Of a stretch of DNA of 64,000 nt, positions 34,409 through 43,980 are shown piece after piece (within the stretch, counting starts at the first letter, position 1; every line of letters starts with the position of its first letter). The position numbers and the translations under genes were made by a program. The notes beneath the pieces are model-generated. The model made no database searches, was not told the DNA's origin, and saw only the letters and a program-made list of their open reading frames with translations. Source of the stretch: Deltaproteobacteria bacterium (GTDB lineage Bacteria; SAR324; JACQKK01); contig JAOUEW010000009.1 of assembly GCA_029858505.1 (NCBI GenBank), positions 1 through 64,000 of the forward strand, given 5' to 3'.

Positions 34409-35872
34409 TCACAACAGCGGCCCCAGCAGGCGCAGCAAGGCCTCCATGGTGCGGGTCATCAGGGAGCGGTTCAGGCGGTCTTCCAGGCGGGCATCTTTGG
34501 TGTGGGCCATCCACTCCTGAAACTTGTCGGCCAGTTGAGCGACCAGGGGCTTGTGCACCACCAACGCGGCGGCCTCAAAGTTCAGCCGCAGCGAGCGGGT
34601 GTCCATGTTTCCCGTGCCAATGGCTGCCCAACTGTCGTCGACCAGCATCCCCTTGGCATGGAGCATCCCCGGCTGATAGAGCATCACCCGTACCCCCGCC
34701 CGCAGCGCCGGGTCGAAAAACGAGCGGCCCACCAGGTCCACCACCGGGCTGTCGGTGCGCCGGGGAATCACCACCCGCACGTCCACCCCCCGCAAGGCGG
34801 CGGATTCCAGGGCCGCCTGGAAGGGCTCGGTGGGCAGGTAATAGGGGGTCACCAGCCAGGCCCTGTGGCGGGCCTGCCCCAGGGCGGCAAAGAAAATGCG
34901 GCTTAGGGTGCCCCGGTCTTCGTCGGGGCCGCTTGGCACCACCTGCACCACGCAATCGTTTTTGGGGCCCAGGGCTTGGCGCTTGAGTGGGGGGAAATAG
35001 GCCGTGTCCGCCAGCAGCTCTCCGGTGGTAAATTGCCAGTCTTCAATAAAAATCCGCTGCAGGGTATGCACCGACGGCCCCTCCAGGCGCACGGCCAGGT
35101 CCTCCCAGCGGGAAAACCCCTCTCCCTTCCCCAGGTAATCATCCGACAGGTTGATTCCCCCCAGATAGCCAATTTTACCGTCGATCACGGCAATCTTGCG
35201 GTGGTTACGCAGGTTGATTTCCCAGCGGCGCTTCAGGGGGTTTAGGGGGTGAAACCAGCCAATGCGCACCCCGCCGCCCTGCATCTGATCGAGGAACTCG
35301 GACGACAACCCAAAAGACCCCAGGCTGTCCAAGAGCAGACTTACCCGCACCCCCCGGTCGGCGGCCCCGCGCAACAGGGCGGCCAGCTCCCGTCCGGTTT
35401 CGTCCTCGCCCAAAATGTAATATTCCAGGTGAATGTGATGGCGGGCCCGGCCCAAATCTTCGAACAGCCGGGCGAATTTTTCGTGGGCCCCCGGCAGCAG
35501 GTCTACCCGGTTGCCCAGGGTGATGGAACTGTCGCTGACTTGGTCTTGCAGGTGGATCAGCCCGTGATAGGGGGGGTCAATCCGCTTCTCGATGTCGGGG
35601 GGCAACCCCCAGCCCTCTCCCAACCCCCGCAGGGCGGGCTGCAAGGCCCGGGTCGCCCGCACCTTGCGGCGCACCAATCCCCGTTTGATGCGGTCGATGC
35701 CGAACAAGGCATACACCAGCGGCCCCGCCACCGGCAAAAACGTAACCCCCAGCAGCCAAGCCAGCACACTCACCGGCTGCTTGTGAGAAAGCAAAATGGA
35801 CGGCCACAGGCCCAGCCCCACCACCGTGGAGCCCGCCACGACCCATCCCAACCATTCCGGCCAGAAGATCAC
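34409..35872 (-). CDS. cls: Cardiolipin synthase (phospholipase D family)
   Basis: 487 residues if started at GTG 35872, which has GGAG eight bases upstream and gives the usual length; ATG 35932 and 35956 lack a ribosome-binding site. Two N-terminal membrane helices, then two HKD sites: RNHRKIAVIDGKIGYLGGIN and MLHAKGMLVDDSWAAIGTGNMD. LEYYILGEDETGRELAALL and the C-terminal RLNFEAAALV fit. Joins two phosphatidylglycerols into cardiolipin in the inner membrane. Convergent with the kinase gene, 40 bases apart. Confidence 0.92.
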   Translation of the reverse strand: MIFWPEWLGWVVAGSTVVGLGLWPSILLSHKQPVSVLAWLLGVTFLPVAGPLVYALFGIDRIKRGLVRRKVRATRALQPALRGLGEGWGLPPDIEKRIDPPYHGLIHLQDQVSDSSITLGNRVDLLPGAHEKFARLFEDLGRARHHIHLEYYILGEDETGRELAALLRGAADRGVRVSLLLDSLGSFGLSSEFLDQMQGGGVRIGWFHPLNPLKRRWEINLRNHRKIAVIDGKIGYLGGINLSDDYLGKGEGFSRWEDLAVRLEGPSVHTLQRIFIEDWQFTTGELLADTAYFPPLKRQALGPKNDCVVQVVPSGPDEDRGTLSRIFFAALGQARHRAWLVTPYYLPTEPFQAALESAALRGVDVRVVIPRRTDSPVVDLVGRSFFDPALRAGVRVMLYQPGMLHAKGMLVDDSWAAIGTGNMDTRSLRLNFEAAALVVHKPLVAQLADKFQEWMAHTKDARLEDRLNRSLMTRTMEALLRLLGPLL

Positions 35873-35970
35873 CGTAAAGTCTCCATTCAGGTTGCCCGCA
35901 GAAGTGTTTCTGCTGACCCAAGGATACCACATGGGTGGGGGGGAAACCTCTCTCATCCGACAAGGTACGC

Positions 35971-36055
35971 GCTTGTTTCCTCCGGCTTCACCTTCCTCAC
36001 GGGTGAATAGTATAGACGTTGGATTTGAGTAAAAAGACAGGCGGCGCAGCCGCTG
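35971..36055. repeat. Decayed family A repeat fragment
   Basis: Contains CTTGTTTCCTCCGGCTTCACC, GTTGGATTTGAGTAAAAAGACA and GGCGGCGCAGCCGC, recognisable parts of the family A core and right hairpin; both outer ends are missing. Confidence 0.45.
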
Positions 36056-36081
36056 GCTTGACAATCGCCCCCCCAAGATTT

Positions 36082-36105
36082 AACATACATTCATGAACGT
36101 ATGTT
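36082..36105. promoter_or_regulatory. TetR/AcrR-type operator palindrome
   Basis: AACATACATT-CATG-AACGTATGTT, a 24-bp inverted repeat with one mismatched pair. It closely resembles the AcrR operator of enterics (ACATACATT...AATGTATGT) and lies 66 bases upstream of the TetR-family gene, so autoregulation and control of the downstream export cluster are likely. Confidence 0.85.
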
Positions 36106-36170
36106 CATAGCGTAGATCGTTGGACTCAGACGCTGGGAAACCATTCCATCCACAAAGGCTGAAAATTCGA

Positions 36171-36842
36171 ATGGTTAAAAAAACCAAAGAGGAATCGGAG
36201 GAAACCCGGCGAAAGATTGTGCGGGCCGCGGGAAAAGTTTTTGAGGAGAAAGGCTATTCGGCTACCAATCTGCAAAACGTGGCGGCGGACGCTGGGGTCA
36301 CCCGTGGGGCCGTGTATTGGCACTTCCCCAAGGGCAAGCCGGAATTGTTCATGGCGGTGCTGCGGCCCTGCCACGACAAGTCTCAAGCGTTGATGGAAAA
36401 GGTATTTGCCGGAACGGAAAACCCCCTGGAAAAGTTCATGGTGTTCCTGCGGAGGGTGCAACGCATGATTCACGACGACCCGGAATACCGGCGCGCGTTG
36501 ATTTTGCTGGCCACCAAATGGGAGCGCACCGAGGAAGTGGAGCCCTACCTGCAGGCCATGATGACAGAAGGCATGGGGCAGGTACAAACGGTGGTGGAGG
36601 TGTTTGTGCAGGGGCAAAAAATGGGGATGTTTCACCCAGACATTCATCCCATGGTTGCCTTCATGCTGCTGAATGGGGCGGTGAACGACACCTTTCGATT
36701 GTGGCTGTATTCACCGGAGATGATCCCCCTAACGTTGCTGATGGACGGCATGTTTGACCTGTGGGCCCGGGGCGTATGCCTGCCTGGCGTTTGGAAGGGC
36801 TGGCCCAAAGAAAATATAAACACAGAAAAAGAAACCCTATAG
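36171..36842 (+). CDS. TetR/AcrR-family repressor
   Basis: 223 residues from ATG 36171 (MVKKTKEESEETRRKI); upstream in-frame GC-rich codons overlap the promoter region and were not used. The N-terminal HTH reads NLQNVAADAGVTRGAVYWHFPKG (in pieces), very like AcrR, and the C-terminal ligand domain is helical (FLRRVQRMIHDDPEYRRALILL, MVAFMLLNGAVNDTFRLWLY). First gene of a co-directional cluster running to 43964. Probably represses it until a hydrophobic ligand binds. Confidence 0.9.
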   Translation: MVKKTKEESEETRRKIVRAAGKVFEEKGYSATNLQNVAADAGVTRGAVYWHFPKGKPELFMAVLRPCHDKSQALMEKVFAGTENPLEKFMVFLRRVQRMIHDDPEYRRALILLATKWERTEEVEPYLQAMMTEGMGQVQTVVEVFVQGQKMGMFHPDIHPMVAFMLLNGAVNDTFRLWLYSPEMIPLTLLMDGMFDLWARGVCLPGVWKGWPKENINTEKETL

Positions 36843-36874
36843 GCGCGAATGAACCCTGAATGCGGGAGAACAAC

Positions 36875-37699
36875 ATGAGCCAACACCGAAAAACAAGCCG
36901 CAAGCGGCAAGCCCTGATGGTTCTGGGAGTGCTGGGAATGCTGATGGTCTTGGGGTTCCCCGGAGTTCCGGGAGACCGGCCCCTTAGGGCCGCGGAGGGC
37001 GGGGCCTCGCAGAATGAACGGGTGAAGGCCTTGATGCATAAAATCGACCGGCTGTTCCGCAGCGAATCGAGCCATGGGGTGATGACCATGGCGGTGAAAA
37101 CCGAACGTTACAGCCGCACCATGAAAATGGAGGTGTGGTCCCGGGGCATGGACCAATCGCTGGTAAAAATTTTGGCCCCCAAGAAAGACCGGGGGGTCGC
37201 CACCCTGAAAAGCGGGAAGAACATCTGGATGTATCTGCCCGACATTGACAAGGTGACCAAGATTCCTTCCTCCATGATGGGCAGCAGTTGGATGGGCAGC
37301 CACTTCACCAACGATGATTTGGTGAGGGATTCCTCTTGGGAAGATGACTTTACCGGAGCCATTACCTTTGAGGGTGACCGGAACGGGGTACCCACGATTG
37401 AGGTGACCCTGACCCCCAAGCCCGACGCCCCGGTGGTGTGGGGAAAAGTGGTGATGGAAATTCACGCCACGGGCTTATACCCCCTGCGGGCGTTGTATTA
37501 CGACGAGGAGATGAACCTGACGCGCAGCATGATGTTTGACGACGTGAAAGACGTGGGGGGGAGAAAAATCCCCGCCCGCCAGCGGGTGATTCCCGCCGAC
37601 AAGCCCCAAGAATCCACCACCATCGTGTATGAATCCATGGAATTCGACCAAGGCGTGGATGAAGACATGTTTTCGCAAAAGCGGCTTAGAGGCCGATAA
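36875..37699 (+). CDS. Outer-membrane lipoprotein-sorting-like periplasmic protein (LolA-like fold)
   Basis: 274 residues from ATG 36875 (GGGAG upstream; ATG 36860 is in frame). Signal peptide to about residue 41 (PLRAAEGG). Then a LolA-like beta-sheet: SHGVMTMAVKTERYSRTMKMEVWSRG, SLVKILAPKKDRGVATLKSGKNIWMYLPDIDK, GSSWMGSHFTNDDLVRDSSWEDDF. This family, often annotated as outer membrane lipoprotein-sorting protein, commonly sits with FtsX/LolE-like ABC genes, as here. Probably carries a hydrophobic cargo across the periplasm. Confidence 0.88.
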   Translation: MSQHRKTSRKRQALMVLGVLGMLMVLGFPGVPGDRPLRAAEGGASQNERVKALMHKIDRLFRSESSHGVMTMAVKTERYSRTMKMEVWSRGMDQSLVKILAPKKDRGVATLKSGKNIWMYLPDIDKVTKIPSSMMGSSWMGSHFTNDDLVRDSSWEDDFTGAITFEGDRNGVPTIEVTLTPKPDAPVVWGKVVMEIHATGLYPLRALYYDEEMNLTRSMMFDDVKDVGGRKIPARQRVIPADKPQESTTIVYESMEFDQGVDEDMFSQKRLRGR

Positions 37700-37714
37700 C
37701 CAGGGAGACAACCC

Positions 37715-39052
37715 ATGACCCCCCACCATACCCATTCTAGCCGGGCCCGAATGCTGGTGTTTATCGCCTGGCGAAACCTGTGGCGCAACCGCTTTCGCAC
37801 GGGGCTGTCCATTGCCGCCTTCGGCATGGCCTTGTCGATGATGATTGCTTACGGGGTGTTTATTGCCGGGGAAATGAAGCAGATGCGGGGCTACGCCACC
37901 GACCTGGTGCTGGGGCATATTCAATTGCACCGGGAAGGTTATGTGAAAGACCAAGACATCTACGCTCAAATTCCCCAGGGGCTGGTGAAAGAGGTGCGGG
38001 ACCATTTGCCCCCAGGGGTGGCCCTGGCCCCGCGGACCTATGGCTTTGCCATGGGCTCTCTGGGCAGTTTATCCACCGGGGTGATGCTGCGGGGCATTTC
38101 GCCAGAAGAAGAAGCCAGGGTCACCAAAATCGGCAGCCGGCTAAAATCCGGCGGGTTTGATTTGTCGAAACCCGTGCCCCCCCGGCCAGGGGCAGAGGCG
38201 GTGTCTCCCCGGATACCCGTGCACCCCGTGCTGATCGGCCACCAACTGGCCCGCACCCTGCACGCCCAGGTGGGCGACACCATTACCCTGGTCAGCCAAA
38301 GCCTAGACGGCTCCATTGGCCGAGGGTTGTATCGGGTCAACGGGGTGCTCAGCCCCATTGAAATCACTCTGGACCGAATGGGGGTGGTGATGACCATCGA
38401 GACCTTCCAGGAATTGATGATCATGGAAGACGGCGTGCATGAACTGGTCTTTTCCACCCCGGATTCCTCTCACACGGGCCCGCTGGTGCGGCAGATTCAA
38501 CAGCAGGCCAACCAATGGGCAGGCACCCACGCCCTTTCCCCCTTTGGGGGGCAAGTCACCGTGCGGTCGTGGGAGACCATCAACCCCACCTTGGCTCAAA
38601 CGGTGAACATGGCGGGGACGATCACGGTCATTGTGTCTTTGTTGTTTTTCAGCATCGCGGGCATTGGCTTGCTGAACACCCTGCTGATGAGCGTGTTTGA
38701 GCGCAAAAAAGAATTCGGTATTTTGCTGGCCCTGGGCATGGGCCGCGGATGGCTGGTGGCCATGGTGTTTCTGGAGTCCATTTTTCTCACCCTGGGGGCG
38801 GCCTTGCCCGGCACCGCCTTGGGAGTGTATTGGGGATACCTGCTGGAAACCTACGGCTGGGATTTCAGCGCCTACCTGCCAGATGGCTTGGACTTCATGG
38901 GCATCGTGTTCGAGCCAGTGCTGTACGGTCACATGACGCTGTTTTCGGTGCTGACCCCCTTGACGGCCCTGTTTGCCATTACCCTCCTGGCCACCCTGGT
39001 TCCGGCCTGGCGGCTGATCCGCTTTCAACCAGTGGAAGTGATGGGAGGCTAG
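37715..39052 (+). CDS. ABC transporter permease, FtsX/LolE/MacB type
   Basis: 445 residues, 15 bases after the LolA-like gene. One N-terminal helix (FRTGLSIAAFGMALSMMIAYGVF), a large periplasmic domain (about 60-290), then three C-terminal helices with LLNTLLMSVFERKKEFGILLALGM, the conserved cytoplasmic loop of the FtsX family. Partner of the permease at 40461 and the ATPase at 41753; together they would make a LolCDE- or MacB-like machine extracting substrate from the outer leaflet of the inner membrane. Confidence 0.92.
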   Translation: MTPHHTHSSRARMLVFIAWRNLWRNRFRTGLSIAAFGMALSMMIAYGVFIAGEMKQMRGYATDLVLGHIQLHREGYVKDQDIYAQIPQGLVKEVRDHLPPGVALAPRTYGFAMGSLGSLSTGVMLRGISPEEEARVTKIGSRLKSGGFDLSKPVPPRPGAEAVSPRIPVHPVLIGHQLARTLHAQVGDTITLVSQSLDGSIGRGLYRVNGVLSPIEITLDRMGVVMTIETFQELMIMEDGVHELVFSTPDSSHTGPLVRQIQQQANQWAGTHALSPFGGQVTVRSWETINPTLAQTVNMAGTITVIVSLLFFSIAGIGLLNTLLMSVFERKKEFGILLALGMGRGWLVAMVFLESIFLTLGAALPGTALGVYWGYLLETYGWDFSAYLPDGLDFMGIVFEPVLYGHMTLFSVLTPLTALFAITLLATLVPAWRLIRFQPVEVMGG

Positions 39053-39095
39053 ATGTTTTGGATGGACAGCGATCAACCTTGTGGAGTGGATACCT

Positions 39096-40427
39096 ATGGA
39101 AACCGATACCCATAAATCCTTTGCGATTTTTCTAACGGTCTGGTCCGGGCAGTGGGTGTCTGCCATCGGCAGCGGCTTGTCTGCGTTTGTGTTGGGGGCT
39201 TATGCCTTTCAGCAAACGCATTCGGCCTCAGTCTATTCTTTAATTTTGTTGAGCACCTTCTTGCCATTGTTTCTATTGCAGCCCTTGGGTGGTCTTCTGG
39301 CCGACCGCTTTAACCGGAGGGCGATGATGATGGTAGGTGACCTGGGGGCCGCATCTGGAATTGGAATGTTGGTGCTGATGATGTCTGAAGGAAACGTAGA
39401 GATTTGGAAGTTGATGATCGGGTTGTCGGTATCCTCGGTATTTTTGGCGCTTCAACAGCCCGCTTATAACGCGGCCGTGACCGACATGCTGCCTGAAGAA
39501 TTGTTCATGAAAGCCAGCGGTTTACGGCAGCTGGCCGGGGCATCACCATTTCTGATTTCTCCCCTGTTGGCCGCTGCGTTGCTAGGGGTGATGGACATTC
39601 AATCCATCCTCATCATTGACATGCTCACATTTTTAGCGGCCATTGGCGCCGTGTTGGTTGTGCGTAAAACGCCTTCACGCCAAACCAAAAACGCGTTCAA
39701 CCAAAACTGGGGAAAAGAGTTGTGGGACGGGTTCCGTTATATCGCGTCAAATCGAGGGCTGCTCATTTTGTTGGTTCTTATTTCTCTGGTTAACTTTTAT
39801 GTGGGATTCTTGCAATCTTTGTTTGGCCCCATGATTCTGGCCTTTACCAATACCCAAGCCCTGGGCATGGCCACATCCATCAGCGCCGCGGGAATGCTGG
39901 TGGGCGGGGCCGTCATCGGAATGTGGGGGAGAAATCAACACGCCAAGAAGGTACTTGCGGTTTCCTTGGGTTGTACCGGCCTTTTCTACGCTCTCATCGG
40001 CGTTACCAACAACCTCGTTCTGATTGTGATCCCTGGGTTTTTGTTTTTTTTCACCCTTCCCTTTGTGAATGGGAGTTTGGATGTTTTGATCCGTGGAAAC
40101 GTTGACAACAACAAACAAGGTCGAGTTTGGTCGCTGGTGGGGATGATTTCTCAGTTTGGTTTGTTGCTGGCTTTTAGCCTGTCTGGCTTTTTAGCCGATA
40201 AAGTATTCAACCCGTTGCTCATGCCAGGCGGACCACTGGCCGCAACGGTGGGGAAAGTGATTGGAACGGGGGTGGGTCGTGGGATTGGATTTATGTTTGT
40301 CATTTCGGGTTTGTTTGTCATTCTGCTTGCCCTGGCGATAGGTCGGGTGCGTTCGATGGATAACTTGGGAAAAGAGAATCACACCGGGTTGATCGGCGGT
40401 CTGGCGCCGGTTTCATCCGCAAACTGA
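39096..40427 (+). CDS. Major facilitator superfamily transporter (EntS/MFS_3-like)
   Basis: 443 residues from ATG 39096 (GGAG nine bases upstream). Twelve hydrophobic helices; LGGLLADRFNRRAMMMVGDLGAA is the motif A loop between helices 2 and 3. Drug or siderophore exporters of the MFS_3 group share this form. It is inserted between the two ABC permease genes, and its codons are more AT-rich (many TTT, ATT, AAT) than those on either side, suggesting later insertion into the cluster. Confidence 0.88.
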   Translation: METDTHKSFAIFLTVWSGQWVSAIGSGLSAFVLGAYAFQQTHSASVYSLILLSTFLPLFLLQPLGGLLADRFNRRAMMMVGDLGAASGIGMLVLMMSEGNVEIWKLMIGLSVSSVFLALQQPAYNAAVTDMLPEELFMKASGLRQLAGASPFLISPLLAAALLGVMDIQSILIIDMLTFLAAIGAVLVVRKTPSRQTKNAFNQNWGKELWDGFRYIASNRGLLILLVLISLVNFYVGFLQSLFGPMILAFTNTQALGMATSISAAGMLVGGAVIGMWGRNQHAKKVLAVSLGCTGLFYALIGVTNNLVLIVIPGFLFFFTLPFVNGSLDVLIRGNVDNNKQGRVWSLVGMISQFGLLLAFSLSGFLADKVFNPLLMPGGPLAATVGKVIGTGVGRGIGFMFVISGLFVILLALAIGRVRSMDNLGKENHTGLIGGLAPVSSAN

Positions 40428-40460
40428 TGGTCTTTGTTGATTGCTCCTTGGAGAACACTT

Positions 40461-41738
40461 ATGAACACCCCCGACGGCAAAACCCCCTGGAAATCCCTGG
40501 TGCGAATTTCTTGGCGCAGCCTGTGGCGCAACCGGCGGCGAACCTACATCACATTGTCTGGAATTTCCCTGGGGTTTGCCCTAACCGTGTTTTTCATTGG
40601 CATAGGTGATGGCGGCCACAACAACATGATCCGCAACGCGGTGAACATGGGCGATGGCCACCTAACCATTCAACGGGAAGGGTATTTAGACGCACCCATG
40701 AACCACCTGTTCATTGCCCAGGGGAAACAACTGGAGCAACAACTGCTCCAGGCCGGGATTCCTGGGCGGGTGGCCCCCCGCATTCAACTGCAGGTGCTGG
40801 CCTCCACGTCGGGCAATTCCATTGGGGCCGCCCTAACAGGCATTCAGCCAGAAACCGATCCCAAAACAAACCAATTGAAAAAGGGGTTGGTGACGGGTGA
40901 GTGGCTGACCACGGGAGACCCCCAAGGCGTGGTGGTGGGGGCCCGCATGGCCGAGAAACTAAAGGTGAAGACGGGCAGCAAAATTGTGCTAATGGCGGGC
41001 AGCGAGGGGGGCGGAACCAACACCCACTTGGTGCGGGTGCGGGGGGTGTTCCGCACGGGAATTGAGGAGTATGACTCCTTCGTGATGATTTCATCCCTGG
41101 ACATGGCCCAGGCCTTTTTGGTGGATGAAGGCGCCAACCCGGCCGGTCGGCCCGTGACCCGCGTCGCGGTGTTTTTAGATGACGAATCCGCCATGGGCCT
41201 GTGGAAGGCCCGGCTGAAAGCCCTGAGCCTTCCCGCCGGATTGGTGGTGCTGGATTGGCAGGAGATGATGCCCCAACTGGTGAGTTTTGTGGCCTTCGAT
41301 AACATCGGGAACTACATTTCCTTGGTGTTTATTTTTACCATGGTGGCCTTTGGCATTTTGAACACCATCATGATGGGGGTGCTGGAACGCACCCGTGAGT
41401 TTGGGCTGCTGAGAGCCCTGGGAATGAGCCCCTGGGCCCTGTTTACCCTGGTGGTGATGGAAACCTTTTGGTTGTCGCTCACCGCCCTGGCCATTGGCTG
41501 GGTGCTGGGGGGGGGGCTTCACGCCTATTTTGCCCTGTGGGGGCTGGATATGTCGGCCATGTATCCCGGGGGCATGGCCACCTCGGGCACGGTGATGGAT
41601 TCGGTGATCTACTCCGAGCTTTCCGGGGCCCGTGTGGGCATGCTGACCGGTTTGATTTTAGGCATTACGTTGTTGTCTGGCTTGTATCCGGCCTATCGCG
41701 CCCTGCGGGTGACCCCCCTGCAGGCCTTGCAAACCTGA
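40461..41738 (+). CDS. ABC transporter permease, FtsX/LolE/MacB type (second)
   Basis: 425 residues from ATG 40461 (GGAG upstream). Same plan as the permease at 37715: SLWRNRRRTYITLSGISLGFALTVFF helix, periplasmic domain, and LNTIMMGVLERTREFGLLRALGMSPW before the last two helices. The two permeases are paralogous but clearly diverged, as expected for a heterodimer like LolC/LolE. Fifteen bases before the ATPase gene. Confidence 0.92.
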   Translation: MNTPDGKTPWKSLVRISWRSLWRNRRRTYITLSGISLGFALTVFFIGIGDGGHNNMIRNAVNMGDGHLTIQREGYLDAPMNHLFIAQGKQLEQQLLQAGIPGRVAPRIQLQVLASTSGNSIGAALTGIQPETDPKTNQLKKGLVTGEWLTTGDPQGVVVGARMAEKLKVKTGSKIVLMAGSEGGGTNTHLVRVRGVFRTGIEEYDSFVMISSLDMAQAFLVDEGANPAGRPVTRVAVFLDDESAMGLWKARLKALSLPAGLVVLDWQEMMPQLVSFVAFDNIGNYISLVFIFTMVAFGILNTIMMGVLERTREFGLLRALGMSPWALFTLVVMETFWLSLTALAIGWVLGGGLHAYFALWGLDMSAMYPGGMATSGTVMDSVIYSELSGARVGMLTGLILGITLLSGLYPAYRALRVTPLQALQT

Positions 41739-41752
41739 TTGGAGAAACCCTG

Positions 41753-42487
41753 ATGAACACCCAAACAACCGAAGCCTCTGCCCAGTCTTTTTCCCAACCC
41801 ATGGCGGGAACCAAACCCCTGGTGGTGATGGAAGGCGTAACCAAACGTTACCGCCAGGGAGATGTGATGGTCGAAGCCCTGCGGGGAGTGAACTTAACCC
41901 TGGCCGAGGGGGAATTCTCCGCCCTGGTGGGGCCCTCTGGATCGGGGAAAACCACCCTGCTCAACATGATTGGAGCCCTGGACAAACCCACCTCTGGGCG
42001 GGTGAGCCTGAACGGCACCGACTTGACCCAGTTGTCTGGCGCCAAGCTGTCGGCCTTCCGGCTGCACCAAGTGGGGTTTGTGTTTCAGGCCTATAATTTG
42101 GTGCCGGTGTTAACCGCGCTGGAAAACGTGGCCTTTGTGATGGTGCTCCAGGGCCGCCCCCCCAAAGAAATTGAACAGCGGGCCATGCACTATCTGGAAC
42201 GGGTGGAACTGGCGGATTTGGCCCACCGCCGGCCCAAAGCCATGAGCGGCGGCCAACAGCAGCGGGTGGCGGTGGCCCGGGCCCTGGCGGCGGAACCCCG
42301 GCTGGTGCTGGCCGACGAGCCCACCGCCAACTTAGACACCCACACGGCGTTTGACCTGCTGGATTTGATGCACGAGCTGAACCGGGAGGAGAAGATGACC
42401 TTTCTGTTTTCTACCCACGACCAGCGGGTGCTGGAGCGGGCCAGCCGGGTGATTTCGCTGCACGATGGAAAAATTGAAGAAGGCTGA
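41753..42487 (+). CDS. ABC transporter ATPase, LolD/MacB type
   Basis: 244 residues from ATG 41753. Walker A GPSGSGKTT, Q-loop QAYNLVPVLTALENV, signature MSGGQQQR and Walker B LVLADEPTANLD, followed by STHD. The LVPVLTALENV segment after the Q-loop is typical for the LolD/MacB/FtsE branch that works mechanically on periplasmic substrates. Powers the two permeases encoded upstream. Confidence 0.95.
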   Translation: MNTQTTEASAQSFSQPMAGTKPLVVMEGVTKRYRQGDVMVEALRGVNLTLAEGEFSALVGPSGSGKTTLLNMIGALDKPTSGRVSLNGTDLTQLSGAKLSAFRLHQVGFVFQAYNLVPVLTALENVAFVMVLQGRPPKEIEQRAMHYLERVELADLAHRRPKAMSGGQQQRVAVARALAAEPRLVLADEPTANLDTHTAFDLLDLMHELNREEKMTFLFSTHDQRVLERASRVISLHDGKIEEG

Positions 42488-42587
42488 TCGGACACAGGTA
42501 GCAACAGAAGACCTGAAGAAGAGAAAATCGTAGAGAAAGAACACCACGCAGTGAACAGGAACTGTGAACAAGAATAGGAGGCCCGTC

Positions 42588-43964
42588 ATGAAGCGGATTC
42601 CGTTGGGACTATGCTTGGGCTTCTTGTTGGTGGTGGCGGCATCCCCGGCGCTTGCTCAAACGCCCCCAAAGGTTCAAGACGCCTTGGGGGAAGAAGTGGA
42701 ATTCAAACATGGAGAGGAGGCAGGGGGGGGCGCCGAAGACGAACAAAACGCCGACAAAGAGAACGGGGAGGATCGCTTCTTCCGCTGGACCGGGCTGTTT
42801 CAGATAGAAACCCAATCGTTTATGGCTGGGCCTGGGCAAATGGGGTATGTGGCCCCCGATGCCGATGCCTACCAGGGGGGCGCCCAGCGGCTGCGCTGGA
42901 TGGGAGAATGGAACTTGGCCAAGGGCCTGCACCTGGAATCTCACCTGACGGCAGCCGTGGCCGACAACCCCCTGGGCAACCCGGCGGCGGTGGACCTGTC
43001 GGCCCAAACCGGTGCCGGGTTGTTCCGCGCCCAAAGCCTGCGCTGGCCGTTGTACTCCTCCACCACCCAAACGGTTTCCTCCTACGCCGAGATAGACCGC
43101 CTAAAACTGACCTGGGAGGAAGGAGACTGGGAGGTGCGGTTGGGGCGCCAGCCCATCGCCTGGGGGGCGGGGCGCTTTTGGCAGCCCACCGATGTGTTTG
43201 GGGCCTTCTCTCCCACCGAGGTGGACACCACCTTCAAGCCGGGGGTAGACGCCCTGGTGCTGTCTTGGTTCCCCGGGCGCTTGTCTCAGTTGTCTGCCGC
43301 CTGGGTGGCCCACCCCTCCGTCCACCCGGAGCGATCCGATCACCTAGCCCTGCACTTTCGCCAGCAGGTGGGGGAGGAGTCGGAGATGACCCTGCTGGCG
43401 GCCCAAGCCGCCGGCATGGACGCCCTGGGGGGCAGCCTGGAGTCCACTTGGTTTGGCGCGGGGGTGCGGGTAGAGACCTTGCGCTTCGCCCCCCACAAGC
43501 CCCAAGACCCAGCCTCTCCCGCCCCCGGGTCCTTCACCGTGGCGGGGGCCGATTACCAGTTTGCCAACGAAACGCTGCTGGCCGTAGAGATTTACCACCA
43601 CACCCTGGGGGCCGTCCGGGAAGATCAGCTTCCCCTGGTGGCGGTTAGCCCGGCGGTGCTGGCGGGCCTGCAGAAGCATCTTTCCCAAAACGTGGCCGGG
43701 GTTACCGTGTCACGCAAATTGGACCCCCTGCTCACCGGGGCCCTGGTGCTGCTGGCCGCCCCCCTAGACACCCCCCAGGGGGTGGAATGGTCCACCCTGC
43801 GCCAACTGGCCCTCACCTATTCCATTTCCGATGAAGCCGACGCCCTGATTGTGGTCATGTCTGGCACGGGGAAGGGGCTGAGCACCGCCCCCACACCCCT
43901 GCCTCAATCTGAATTCGGCGCCCTGCCGTCTGTTCTCTCCGCCCGGATTCGGTTTTATTTCTAG
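42588..43964 (+). CDS. Outer-membrane beta-barrel protein of the ABC export cluster
   Basis: 458 residues from ATG 42588 (AGGAGG eight bases upstream). Signal peptide cleaved after ASPALAQ. An acidic stretch follows (EEAGGGAEDEQNADKENGED), then alternating beta strands (WTGLFQIETQSFM, LHLESHLTAAV, DWEVRLGRQPIAWGAGRFWQPTDVFG) and a terminal aromatic, RIRFYF, as in outer-membrane barrels. The RLGRQPIAWGxGRFWxPxDxF motif recurs in barrels found next to LolA-like/ABC clusters. Likely the outer-membrane end of the same pathway. Confidence 0.82.
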   Translation: MKRIPLGLCLGFLLVVAASPALAQTPPKVQDALGEEVEFKHGEEAGGGAEDEQNADKENGEDRFFRWTGLFQIETQSFMAGPGQMGYVAPDADAYQGGAQRLRWMGEWNLAKGLHLESHLTAAVADNPLGNPAAVDLSAQTGAGLFRAQSLRWPLYSSTTQTVSSYAEIDRLKLTWEEGDWEVRLGRQPIAWGAGRFWQPTDVFGAFSPTEVDTTFKPGVDALVLSWFPGRLSQLSAAWVAHPSVHPERSDHLALHFRQQVGEESEMTLLAAQAAGMDALGGSLESTWFGAGVRVETLRFAPHKPQDPASPAPGSFTVAGADYQFANETLLAVEIYHHTLGAVREDQLPLVAVSPAVLAGLQKHLSQNVAGVTVSRKLDPLLTGALVLLAAPLDTPQGVEWSTLRQLALTYSISDEADALIVVMSGTGKGLSTAPTPLPQSEFGALPSVLSARIRFYF

Positions 43965-43980
43965 CCCACCTTTCCCAACA

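Noticed and set aside
36120-36170. TetR start at 36120
   Set aside because: The upstream codons fall in the operator-leader region and do not resemble the family; homology-like sequence starts at MVKKTK.
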